From Antedon mediterranea (taxonomy: Eukaryota > Echinodermata > Crinoidea > Comatulida > Antedonidae), in assembly GCF_964355755.1 (NCBI RefSeq), contig NC_092679.1:15242932-15306931 (forward strand): 64,000 nucleotides of DNA, read 5' to 3'. The position numbers and the translations under genes were made by a program. Under the pieces are notes generated by a model. That model searched no databases. It saw only the letters and a program-made list of their open reading frames with translations, and was not told the origin of the DNA. Shown here piece by piece: positions 55,006 through 64,000 of the stretch. Position 1 is the stretch's first letter, and every line of letters begins with the position of its first letter.

Positions 55006-55175
55006 ATGTTTTCAAACTTAGTGATATTGTGCAAAATATACTTTATATGATATATCTTTTTGCATATATTATTTTGTGTTAATACTTATTTTGTGGAATC
55101 TATCATTATTACTAGTTTCTAAACTTCACACATGTTTATTTAACTTTGGGCTTATTACAATATCCATTAATAGTG
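55006..55175 (+). repeat. decayed inter-tRNA spacer at the array border
   Basis: Still alignable by eye to the usual spacer (tattttgtggaatc, cacatgtttatttaactttgggcttatta) but with many changes; array similarity ends here. Confidence 0.6.
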
Positions 55176-55590
55176 CTGTCAATGTAGCACAAATAATAGA
55201 TATACCTTGACAGAATTAGAACATAATGTATTTTTGTGGTAAATATTTATAATGACCTATCAGAACAAACAAGGCCATATACATGGCTGCAGTCGCGTGG
55301 TCAAATTTGAGTTAGTGTTTACCGGCCGCCCGACCAACTAACCAACCGACATAGTGAGCTGTAGAGTTGCACGCGACTAAAAATGAAGAAAAAAATGTTG
55401 TTGAAGAAATTAGGTTAATGTCCATAAACCAAAATGGCCGCTGTCTACAGTAGTTTTCTATATATCCTGTATTAGTCCAGGCAATCTAGAATTTAAAGTC
55501 AAACAAATTGCAAACAAAGCTTTTATTTTGTAATTGAACACATATGACGTGGAGATGAAATTCCACAAAAAACTAATGTAGAAGTAGAAG

Positions 55591-55904
55591 AGTGGCGGAG
55601 CGGTTAAGACAGTGGAACCGTAATTACGTAGCCATAACATCGGCAGGGGTTCGAGGCTCACTCACTCCATGGTTCTGGTGGTAGAACGAGTCTTCTCGGA
55701 TAAGGACTATAAACCGTAGGTCCAGTGTACACATCTAGCTCGTGTGCACTTTAAAGAACCTAGTACATCTTTCGAGACGAGTAGGGGGTTACCCCGGTGT
55801 ACTAGTACATCACAGCCACTGATCACCAACTGGGCCCTCTGGGAGACCAGTCTTTGACTGAAGAGGTTACCCAGTATAAATATATATTTCAATCAATCAA
55901 TCAA
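55591..55904 (+). mobile_element. tRNA-derived SINE with conserved-type central region
   Basis: The head has an A box (TGGCGGAGCGG) and B box (GGTTCGAGGCT) about 55 bp apart, like a class-II (Leu/Ser) tRNA. The body has ggataaggactataaaccg, gtgcactttaaagaacc and catctttcgagacgagtagg, and a 3' tail of CAAT repeats ending near 55,904. This layout is that of animal SINEs with a shared central domain; I cannot say which domain family. Confidence 0.75.
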
Positions 55905-56560
55905 GCCTCTATTACATCTATTAAGGAGACACCCATACATCAACCAACTAACAAGAGGGGACACTTTTGTTGTCTCAAAGGTTTCCCCATAATAGAGGTT
56001 CTACCTATCCAAATTGAATTAGTCCTCCAGATAAACTCTTTAAGTAAATACAGATAAAGTCAAAATTCTTAACGTTAGTATTATAAATAATAATAATAAC
56101 AATAACGTTGGTGGCGTTTAACGCTAATGACTGTATTTTGATCATTTCTTTTCAACGGCTGACTATTTTAAAATTTGTTTTGAAAATTCTTTTAAAACTG
56201 AAAATGTATGATCGTTTGTTTATTTTCATGCAAGGACACTAAACTATCTTTTGACATCTTGGAAAATAAATCCATAAATCAATCAAATAACGTGTGAAGA
56301 CACATTTTTAAAACTTTATTTTACTAGGCCTCTCGATGTAATTACGTGTTAGTGACAGGGCGAAGCCAAGCGGTCTATGTACCATTATCATACCTCAGTC
56401 ACGTAGGCTACGTTCAGATGGCCTAACTTGTTGGCCAGATTGGAGACATTACGGAAATAATGCTATGGAAATATGCGATGATGTACATGATATTGTTTTG
56501 GATTTTCAAGGTAGGAGTGTTCATTTATTGTTTTGATATACGGTACAGTATCGAATTTTC
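55905..56560. other. intergenic DNA, nothing recognised
   Basis: AT-rich, with a short aataataataac run near 56,085. No convincing reading frame or RNA. Confidence 0.6.
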
Positions 56561-56570
56561 TAACTGGCAA

Positions 56571-56660
56571 ACTTGGTTCCCACTAGGATGCAACGTAAGA
56601 ACGTAGACGCAACGTATCAACGTAAGAACATAACCTAATTACGTGTCACAAGTGGGAACA
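56571..56660. repeat. probable relic of a GGTTCCCACTAG-type MITE
   Basis: ttggttcccactagg at the left and acaagtgggaac at the right face each other; the inside is rich in aacgtaagaacgta, like the two better copies downstream. Confidence 0.45.
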
Positions 56661-56997
56661 TATGGCGCGTCGTAACGTAAGCACGTAGTATATTCAAAAT
56701 TTTCAATAACATCCCAACATAATCATTATTACAGTAGTCGCGACTCTACATCTCAATTTGGGCGGTCGGTAAACACTAACTTGATCACGCGACTGCAACC
56801 ATCTATGACCTTGTTTTTACGTAGTTTATATCAGCTGCTGCTTTTACGGATTTTTTACGGATTCAAAAAATTGCAAAACGTTCGGCGTGTTTCCAAAATG
56901 TATATTCATTTTTTTTATATATTTGAGTGAACGTGAACGAAGTTCACGTCCACATGGGCCGTACCTGAGTAGTCGACAGGTATATACACGTTTAGAT

Positions 56998-57163
56998 TAA
57001 AGCTTGGTTCCCACTAGAACGTAACGCAGGACGTCAACGCAACGCAAGCGTTTTAACCAATGACAAGCGAAGTTATAGACAGTTAGCAATCACAAGCGAA
57101 TAAGCCATCGCTTGTGATTGGTCAATTCACTTGCGTTGCGTCGCTAGTGGGAACCACGCTTTA
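56998..57163. mobile_element. 166-bp MITE, copy 1
   Basis: Inverted ends TAAAGCTTGGTTCCCACTAG and its near-complement ending ccacgcttta. The core has ttttaaccaatgacaagcg and gcttgtgattggtcaattcac, themselves an inverted pair, so the element can fold back over most of its length. Confidence 0.75.
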
Positions 57164-57213
57164 GAGGACATTTACGTTGACGTGTCAGTACGTATGACGT
57201 GATGACATTTACC

Positions 57214-57398
57214 TTAAGCTTGGTTCCCACTAGAACGTTACGCAAGGACGTAAACGCAACGCAAGCGTTTTAACCAATGACAGGCGAAGTTATAGACAGT
57301 TGGCAATCACAAGCGAATAAGCCATCGCTTGTGATTGGTCAATTCACTTGCGTTGCGTTACGTCGTTGTGTTGCGTCGCTAGTGGGAACCACGCTTTA
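57214..57398. mobile_element. 185-bp MITE, copy 2
   Basis: About 50 bp after copy 1 and in the same orientation, with the same ends and core and an extra tacgtcgttgtgttgcg stretch on the right. The target duplication is short (possibly TTA) and not resolved. Confidence 0.75.
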
Positions 57399-58517
57399 CC
57401 TTGTAATCTCTAGTCGCTCTTGTCAGTGGGCCGGTTGAAGTACAGTACATGGGCTTAGTGTGCGCTTAAATCCAATGTCTTTTTCCATATATTATTGTAA
57501 TTAACTATTGTCTAATTATATTACTATATTGTTAAACGCCGTTCAACAGATAACAACAATATTTATTAACAAATAAATAATTACATTAATTTTACAACAA
57601 CCTCCGCCTAATGTAAAATTCTCCTACATAAGATTTCACTGGGAAAAAAAATATAGGGCCTATATATTTTGCTTTGTGTGATTAGGCTAATTTCACTACA
57701 ACCATGTGTATGCAAATTTGATGTAATGGTTATTATGTAACCAGCCTTTCAACTAACAATAGTTTCAGTTGACTAACAATAAAACAGAAACGTCAAAAAC
57801 AAACGGGTGAATTTGAAAAGAAATAGGTTTTTAAAACTACTATATCATACACTTGTACATTACATCTAATTATGTTTTAAAATTACAAATCACAAATTAT
57901 AACTATTGCTTCTTGTACAAAAATGAATACAAGTACATGTAAGTTCTCGAGAAAATGCAATTTCAGTTTACTTGTTACTTTAAGACTGCTCGCCGGCTTT
58001 TGAAAATTGTCTTTCCTATCTTTTAACACTAGGCCTACCAGTTCTGAAAATAATTCTAAAAAGTGGTCTGTGGTCCGGATTGCCTCCAAAATTTAATGGA
58101 GTGGTCCTTGACCACATATCTATCTATAATTTCATTTTGGGAAAGATCTTGTAATTAATTGTTGAGTAATCCTGCTAAAAAACAAACCGACAGACACACG
58201 CAATCGACTACATATTATACAGTACCTCCTTGGCGGAGCTAAATAATAAAATCGTAAGATATCGAATATAATTATCTATCTATATATTTTTGTAATTAAT
58301 TTATACAACGAAGAATATCCATTGGATGTATAGGCCAACATAAAGATAATTAGGGGATACTGTACCTTTCAGACCAAACAACAAAGTGAACTTAAATGAA
58401 TTTTGAAAATGATGTGATGATATTGTTTGAAGTTAACAAACGATACGATATGCTACACATAGACATTATTAACATTATAAAATGTACTGTAATCACAAGA
58501 TACTTCAAACACCATAA
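57399..58517. other. intergenic DNA, nothing recognised
   Basis: AT-rich. A 68-codon open frame on the minus strand (57,883-58,089) has no recognisable domain or splice context. Confidence 0.55.
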
Positions 58518-58664
58518 TATGGTAGTGAATTTTATATAGTCTGTTTTTTTAACATCAAATGTCCCTTAATAGGTTTCCCCAGCGGTGTGTATCAAAGGAC
58601 GGGTTCTGGGGACACCTATTAAGGTACATTTGATGTTTTGGAAATTAGAAAATTCACTACCGTA
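58518..58664. mobile_element. 147-bp foldback MITE
   Basis: Near-perfect inverted halves: tggtagtgaatttt...acatcaaatgtcccttaatagg faces cctattaaggtacatttgatgt...aaaattcactaccg, flanked by TA on each side. The loop is agcggtgtgtatcaaagg. TA flanks fit a Tc1/mariner-type MITE (inference). Confidence 0.75.
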
Positions 58665-59129
58665 ACGCCTAATCAAAGGACATCCGCTAAACCAGAACAA
58701 TGAATACATTTGTATTTAATATTAATATTGATTTTGCTATATTTACAGAAACACTGCTTACCAAGTGTATACAGTACGGCTTACTACTTTTGTATTTACA
58801 GTATATCATCAGAATTTAAACAGTCTATGAAAATGTATATAATTCGTAAATATCCCTTGCTTAATTATTTGTCCTAGTAACAAATAATCCATTTTAACTT
58901 GTCGTAGACGTGTAGCCGTCCTTAAGTTTTAGACTATATAATTCGGCTTAATATTCGTCAAAGAAACTGTTGGCACACATTATATATATAATATACTGTA
59001 TATAGCGTGTCGTAACTATCTTTAACTTGAAATTACATTGGTAAATAATAAACTTGTACAAACTTACAACCTAGTCGAATATGTTGAATTAGATTTGTTT
59101 GAGGTAATGTTTGTAATATTAGTATATTT

Positions 59130-59315
59130 TTATTTTTTTATAATTTTCTTACGACTTTTTATTACTTTCTTTATCGAGTGGTTCATATTGAATGCAACGA
59201 AAATAAAGAATCCTTGAAGAGAATTTAGGATTGTAAAGATATACCAAAGTACCACGTGATCAATGAATGATGCCAAGTAGCCAAATACCCACGTTAGTCC
59301 CATGATCGTTGAAAT
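59130..59315 (-). other. predicted third exon of the receptor (TM6-TM7, C-tail)
   Basis: Acceptor atttttttccag at 59,316-59,317; the exon opens ISTIMGLTWVFGYLASF in phase 0 with the large exon and ends with SRKKIIKK and a stop. Confidence 0.82.
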
Positions 59316-62300
59316 CTGGAAAAAAATGCAACATTTTAAATAAACTATATTATTTGTAATTAATACTGTATTTAGATTCAATTGGCGATAGTTAAACAAC
59401 GTGAACAAGCCCTTGATATACAGTAAGATTTATATCTATGTAGTCACCATTTGGGGGTTTTTTTTTTTGTTTTTTTTTTTGTTTTTTGGTTTTAATAGGA
59501 TATTTATACTAAACTGTTTTACTTCAACAACAATACTATATAATTAGATTTATATAACATTTAATTTTAAAGATATATTGTCCCCCTGAAAAAAAATCCT
59601 TTTTTTTTATAAATGTTTTTGTTGAATATGTCATTTTAATGACACATAATAGTTATTCAATATTACCAAAAATTGGGAGAATTTAAACGTTTATTGTGTT
59701 TTTTACAAGTGAAAATTTTGTTTATTTTTTCTACGGAAGTGATTACTGTAACTTTATTAAAACAACAAAATGCCCTATTCAAAGTCTTTTTTGTTTAAAT
59801 TATTCTTCACTTTTCACTTTTTGGGAGACAATACAGTATATATTTAACTTACAATTTCAAACTTGTTAACTTAAAAATTAATTATTTGACTACATTGATA
59901 CATACCCGTATGTAAATAATCATTTCTTTTCTTTGATTCTGATCTGATTTGCTACTTTGAACCGCAGCAGTTGATTGTATTGTTTTTCGTATTTCTTTAA
60001 CTGTCGCCAGAAATAGTACAATATTGGGCATAAGAATCACAGCTGTTGGAATTCCAAAGACATACAATGATGCAAGCTCATCTCGAATCCAACAAACAGT
60101 GTCATCCCCATACTTGACATTTATGCTGGTACATTCACACAAACTTAAACCAAAGATGACAGTGACGTAGATGGCTGGCAGACCCCAACTATAAATAAAG
60201 TATCTTATAAAAGACTTTCTCTGTGATTTTTTACTTCTTGGAGATCTTGATGAACCTTGGATCATCCCAAATGTGATGAAAAGTTCAATGGCCATCGAGT
60301 TCATCCAACAGAAACAGACTAACCACATATACTGCAAGACAGCCGCAACTGCTTTACATAAAGTTGTCCATTTGATAAAACTGTCTTGAAATAGGGTCAA
60401 CAGCAGCGCGATAAATAATGCTATAGAAAGGTTTAGAATCATCTTTCCAAAAAGTGTTCTTAGCTCTGCAATGACAACACGAAGCAGAATCGTAATGAAA
60501 AGACCAACAAGCGAGATCAGTGTACCAACAACACTGGTTACCAATAAAGCATCAGGATAATTGAAGAAATCAATATTTTCTTCTGCCTCTCCAGTTGTAT
60601 TCAGAAAAGAACATACCAGTAACGTCTCTTTGGATGAATCTGTATAAGTATACTGGTGTTCTTCAAATTTGGTTCCAGTTGCTCTGTAAACCAGCGTGCC
60701 ATTTCCTTGATCTGTAAATGCTGCGGTGTCTAATTGAATTTGTGGACACACATTACATGTTGGCATTGACAAAATACCACAGATTGAAGACTCATTTCCA
60801 AGTTGATAAACAAGTTCTAAAACATACATTTCATCGGGGATTTTTAAAGAAGAATTATCTGCATGGATAGTTCCTGTTAAGTTGTCATAACTCAATGCTT
60901 TATCTGCTGTCAGTAATAATCTTTCGGGTTCACATAAAAGTTTATTTTCTATTGTTTTTATAGAACAGTTCTGCCGAAATGTAACTACGCCTAACTGTGT
61001 ATCAATATCATCATCCATTACGCTATTCAATACACCATGTACTTCATAAACTACTTGGCACTTTATTTTTTCAACTGAAATAATTGTTATAGTTTTGTTG
61101 GATTTACAGTTTGAATATTCTGTTGTGTAATTAATTCCAAGTAATGCCAATCTGCTTTTAAATACATCAACAGTTCCATTCCATCCAGTTCCGTTCTCAT
61201 TTTTATATTCGTATTCAATATGCAAAGACTGCTCTTCTATGTTGCACTCACAAAATATGTTTTTAGGTATGCTGACGGTGATTGAGCTACAATCCGATGA
61301 AGTAGAACGCCCAATGCATCTGGAACCTTCCAGTTTGAATCCATCTTTGCATGTTAGTTCAATACATTGGTTAGTAAATGGATCAAAGACGCCGGTTGAG
61401 CAACTAACTTCCATGTTACTATATGATACGTAGGGTAAATCAGCAGGGATACTATTTTCACCGGTAAAGTCAATTATAAATGTGATATCAGATAATCTTC
61501 TATCTGTAGTTCTAAACATTTCGTCGGAGTCAGGATTACATGCATAATGTGACATGTTGTTGCAAATTGCGTAGTGTTGATTGAAGTATACGTTACCACT
61601 GGCATATACTATAGATTTGAAGCAGGGACTAATAACGGTTTCATTCACGTAATTATTATTACATTGTGATCGAGATTTTGGTGCGCATGGGCGCCCTTTA
61701 TTTTTGGTTCCTGATGGTGGATTAAAACTCACATAAGGGCATAATTGATCATTGCTAAGTAATTCTTCGTATATTGAAGTTTGGGATGAATCAGTGCCAG
61801 AAGAAGAGTTAATAAAAAAAGATTGGTTGAACTCCGAGCTGAAAACTTCATCGATACAGAAAAAAAACATCTCCCAAGCTGTTATATTCGTGATTGCAAC
61901 ATCATTACACAAAGCACAGAATATATTCTTGTAGATATTATACTCTTTATCCGATACAATAACTTCTAACAGAGCATCCCCCGAATCAGGATGTTCACAT
62001 TTGTCGATTGTACTTGTCCCAACAGAACTATTAACTCTACAAAATGCTATTGCATAAATTCCGTCTTCGAGACATTCATATTTCCTAGAAACCGTTTCCG
62101 TATACGTAGGTTCAGATGTATGCCTACAAGCAGACCAGTAGTCGTAGCAACAATCACCAAAGTATTCGCAGGCAGCATCGCATCCACATTCTTTTTCCCG
62201 AATAGGTGGATTGCCACATCTATCATCTGAGTCTTCTTCATCGCAAAGATGAAATCCTGGGCAAAATTCAATACCAGTTCTATGTGTGTTGTCTAATTTA

Positions 62301-63531
62301 AATAAAAAGTTAAACTCAGTTATTGTACAAGTTTGGTGATCGTGATCGTAAACCAAAATCCTAACCCTAACTTATCCCATATTTCGTGATACAACGTCAC
62401 ATATTGTATATGATTTACATTATGTATGCCTGCCTAGACGTTAGTCGACGCTATCATCGTTAATCGTTAAAAGTTCAACGATGATCGTTGAAAACGATCA
62501 AGTTGAAATGATAACGATAGCGCGAACATTTGAATTTCTAGCGTTGAACGTTTGAGTGGAAACTCCTGTCTTCTTCTCTCGACGTCATCGTAAAGCGAAA
62601 GAATAAATAGAGACTCGATCCCCTGCCTCTCATAGTGTAGGAGACGTGGGCCTAGGCATACTACTATCTCTCTAATGATGGTTCTTCGTTCTGAGTAGGC
62701 CTATCCTAGTCCAAATAGCATTTTGGACTAGGCTGAAGACTTAGACCTACCTATATCCCCACGCCTACTTTCCGGAACATCATTTTATACAGTCACTTTT
62801 GCAGGGCTAGGCCTAGCTTTGACCGCGCCGCAATGCAACAAAAATAAATGTAGTCAGCAGAATTTTTCATCAATTACGTGACGTCATGTTCTGTATCGCC
62901 AAGATGATTGGTCAGTTCTTACGTTTTAGCGTTGCGATATCGCTATAGTGGAACTGGATTCAACTCTTGCGATTGTCAACGTTTGCTACTTGTACCGTCG
63001 ATTAATACACCTTTTTCTGTAAATCGCCGACGATTTGTATCATCGTCGTTAGTTAAAAGTACCTTTGCCTATAAATCGTTCAAATTTCAATGTTTACGTA
63101 GGAGATTGCCGATTATTGTCATCGATAGCGTCGAATAACGTCGACATGAAAACAGGCTTTAAGAGCTTTGCACACCTGTTGATGTAAATAAAATCGCGTC
63201 TTAATGTTCCGTTTTCACGACGCTCTATACGGCTCGCACCCAATCATTTTACTTTATAATGCGAGTAAAGAAGCTGACGCTGCACAGGAGGAAGATGAGG
63301 TTTGAAAGACCCTTCAACCTAAACTTCACTTCGTGAAAATAGAATTTCGTCTTTCACATTATGACATTATTTTTCGTACCATCGCCCTCATATACAATGA
63401 ACTATTCAGAAGGAAAAAACAAAAAAATACTCACTATACGACGTGGACGTTAGTGGGGGAATAACGTTGCTAAGAACGATAACTAGATAACATACTCTAA
63501 AAATCTGTTGAGCTTGTAGCCCTACTTTCAT
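59130..63531 (-). CDS. somatomedin-B domain, family B (secretin/adhesion-like) seven-transmembrane receptor
   Basis: Assembled from three exons: 63,531-63,435, 62,292-59,906 and 59,315-59,130; 2670 nt, 889 residues plus stop. Splice sites are GTGAGT/ag (phase 1) and GTATGT/ccag (phase 0), and frames match at both joins. Residues 1-30 look like a signal peptide (MKVGLQAQQIFRVCYLVIVL). Residues about 58-88 are a somatomedin-B knot (CGCDAACEYFGDCCYDYWSAC). A long N-glycosylation-rich, cysteine-rich ectodomain follows, including CSTGVFDPFTNQC at about 330. Seven membrane segments lie at about 613-639, 647-666, 678-706, 727-751, 772-797, 829-845 and 849-871. GLTWVFGYLAS in TM6 and LNSLQGFFIFV in TM7 are family B hallmarks. 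I see no HLT/S cleavage site before TM1, so no classical GPS. The C-tail is short and lysine-rich. Ligand unknown. The exon structure is my prediction. Confidence 0.85.
59316..59905 (-). other. intron 2 of the receptor gene
   Basis: 590 bp, AT-rich, with long A runs on the minus strand (T/G-rich near 59,455-59,490 on plus). No other feature seen. Confidence 0.75.
59906..62292 (-). other. predicted large second exon of the receptor (ectodomain to TM5)
   Basis: The open frame continues upstream to 62,356 without ATG. A pyrimidine-rich stretch ending tttaaattag puts the acceptor at 62,293-62,294. The donor cgg|GTATGT is at 59,905. Seven codons after the donor the frame stops. Confidence 0.8.
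62293..63434 (-). other. intron 1 of the receptor gene
   Basis: 1142 bp between the signal-peptide exon and the ectodomain exon. Less AT-rich than its surroundings and apparently holding an inserted TIR element. Confidence 0.65.
62425..63168. mobile_element. possible TIR element within intron 1
   Basis: The left side gcctgcctagacgttagtcgacgctatcatcgttaatcg is roughly the inverse of the right side gattattgtcatcgatagcgtcgaataacgtcgacatgaaaacaggc. Many internal cgat/atcg pairs suggest fold-back. Imperfect ends, superfamily unknown. Confidence 0.45.
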
Positions 63532-63539
63532 TTTACGAT
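63435..63539 (-). other. predicted first coding exon of the receptor (signal peptide)
   Basis: ATG at 63,531-63,529, then 32 codons plus one base, ending in tata|GTGAGT. Just upstream of the ATG is tgttttccag (acceptor at 63,540-63,541), so a 5'UTR exon probably lies further upstream. It supplies the signal peptide missing from the large exon. Confidence 0.72.
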
Positions 63540-63640
63540 CTGGAAAACAATTTCAATTAGATGTTTTAAAAATGATGTGAATACTTAGTAAAGTATATTA
63601 TACAAACAAGAAAATCATTATTGCATGATGTATAGAGATA

Positions 63641-63643
<3 letters not shown>

Positions 63644-63686
<43 letters not shown>
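63644..63686. repeat. (AT)n microsatellite
   Basis: About 21 uninterrupted AT dinucleotides. Confidence 0.97.
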
Positions 63687-63691
<5 letters not shown>

Positions 63692-63741
63692 TTTAAACGA
63701 TAAGATGAGGAAATCTATGAGTATGAGAATGAGAAAAAGTC

Positions 63742-63812
63742 GCCCCAACCGTGACTCGAACCCGGACTTTCTGCTTGATATGCAGCTGTCCTAACCATTA
63801 GACCACTGGGGC
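63742..63812 (-). tRNA. tRNA-like gene, anticodon ATC (Asp-type), possible pseudogene
   Basis: Minus strand GCCCCAG/TTGGGGC acceptor stem pairs throughout (one G-U). A box TGGTCTAATGG, B box GGTTCGAGTCA, and TTTTT follows four bases after the 3' end. Loop ATATCAA gives anticodon ATC. Mismatches at 27-43 and 52-62, and a 4-nt variable loop, lower the score. It resembles Glu/Asp tRNAs in the D arm. Asp tRNAs normally use GTC, so this may be a pseudogene or SINE-like relic. Confidence 0.55.
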
Positions 63813-64000
63813 TTTCATGGTATTGTTCAAACTCGATTGGAGCGACTCTTTAACATTATCGGCATGGTACAGCGGAACAGTACTAGACTATACATAAAAT
63901 GTATATTAAAATATTTGCAAACGGATGGTGTTCAGTTCATTTGTAATTGAGCAATAATCAACCGTTTCTGTTAAAAGACAGTTATATTTTTTACCGGGTA

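Larger units (their letters stand above)
55265..56815. mobile_element. possible large TIR element with diverged ends
   Basis: The left stretch gcagtcgcgtggtcaaa...gagttagtgtttaccggc (about 55,291-55,326) is the inverse of ggtcggtaaacactaac...gatcacgcgactgcaacc (about 56,763-56,801). Both sides continue outward to aacaaggcc/gaccttgtt and inward to cgcgac...ctctac. Boundaries and superfamily are unclear; a SINE lies inside. Confidence 0.45.

Noticed and set aside
55591-55665. Stand-alone Leu/Ser tRNA gene
   Set aside because: Boxes A and B are present but the 5' and 3' ends do not pair as an acceptor stem, and a SINE body with a CAAT tail follows.
55458-55892. Minus-strand frames over the SINE
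   Set aside because: They fall within a tRNA-derived SINE and have no coding features.
56925-56960. Second Helitron end at the gtgaacgaagttcac hairpin
   Set aside because: A hairpin is present but no CTRR end, A/T junction or matching TC start could be placed.
61239-62230. Plus-strand frames opposite the receptor exon
   Set aside because: Antisense shadows of a long, domain-bearing minus-strand exon.
62293-62356. TTG-initiated N-terminus of the large receptor frame
   Set aside because: No ATG or signal peptide there; a consensus acceptor at 62,293-62,294 and an in-phase upstream exon with a signal peptide explain the 5' end better.

Overview
The window reads as nuclear DNA of an AT-rich metazoan, probably a marine deuterostome. 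An echinoderm is my best guess, from the transposon-rich intergenic DNA, frequent TAGGCCTA-type motifs and a somatomedin-B/secretin-type receptor gene with introns; this is inference only. It has two parts: a giant tRNA-valine gene array (1 to about 55,010) and a flank with mobile-element remnants, one intron-containing GPCR gene and one lone tRNA-like gene (55,010 to 64,000).

Array. Every tRNA is on the + strand, head to tail. I read 141 full-length 73-nt tRNA-Val sequences (31 anticodon TAC, 59 AAC, 51 CAC), 9 truncated or indel copies, and 4 copies split by transposons. Coordinates include the discriminator base. All carry an A box like TAGTGTAGTGG and a B box like GGTTCGAGCCC, and most are followed by a Pol III T-run. 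Class names used below: A1 = AAC with 5' GGCTTCG and 3' CGAAACC (C3-A70 mismatch; T7 terminator in most). A2 = AAC with 5' GGTTTCG and 3' CGAAACC (fully paired stem; no T4 run close behind). C1 = CAC with GCGGA in the anticodon stem and GATTCGA in the T arm (A53-C61 mismatch). C2 = CAC with GGTTTCGTGG head, placed just before a minisatellite. C0 = older CAC types in the first 12 kb. T1 = TAC with an intact T arm. T0 = TAC with TTCTA in the T loop and a C49-A65 mismatch. Nearly all copies have T at position 73, where valine tRNAs normally have A.

Layout of the array. Positions 1-8682 are two head-to-tail copies of a 4341-bp unit (10 full genes and one truncated gene each). A third, rearranged copy runs to about 12.22 kb. 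From about 12.9 to 52 kb the basic unit is about 1.5 kb: TAC, AAC(A1), AAC(A2), CAC(C1), CAC(C2), then a minisatellite of about 0.4 kb with a 31-32-bp repeat carrying the palindrome AACATGTT. These units are grouped into larger duplications with offsets of about 8.6, 9.6 and 10.1 kb, plus a 2.05-2.2-kb subunit. A 0.42-kb terminal-inverted-repeat (TIR) element splits the same tRNA in three of these copies, so the duplications came after the insertion. A Helitron-like element (41,833-43,274) sits in a spacer and a Mutator-like element (52,602-53,581) splits another tRNA. Genes at the right edge are visibly decayed.

Flank. 55.0-58.7 kb holds a tRNA-derived SINE, a large inverted-repeat element, a pair of MITEs and a small foldback MITE. 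The minus-strand gene at 59,130-63,531 can be assembled from three exons with matching splice phases into an 889-residue protein: signal peptide, somatomedin-B domain, long cysteine-rich ectodomain and seven membrane segments of family B. A minus-strand tRNA-like sequence (anticodon ATC) lies at 63,742-63,812.
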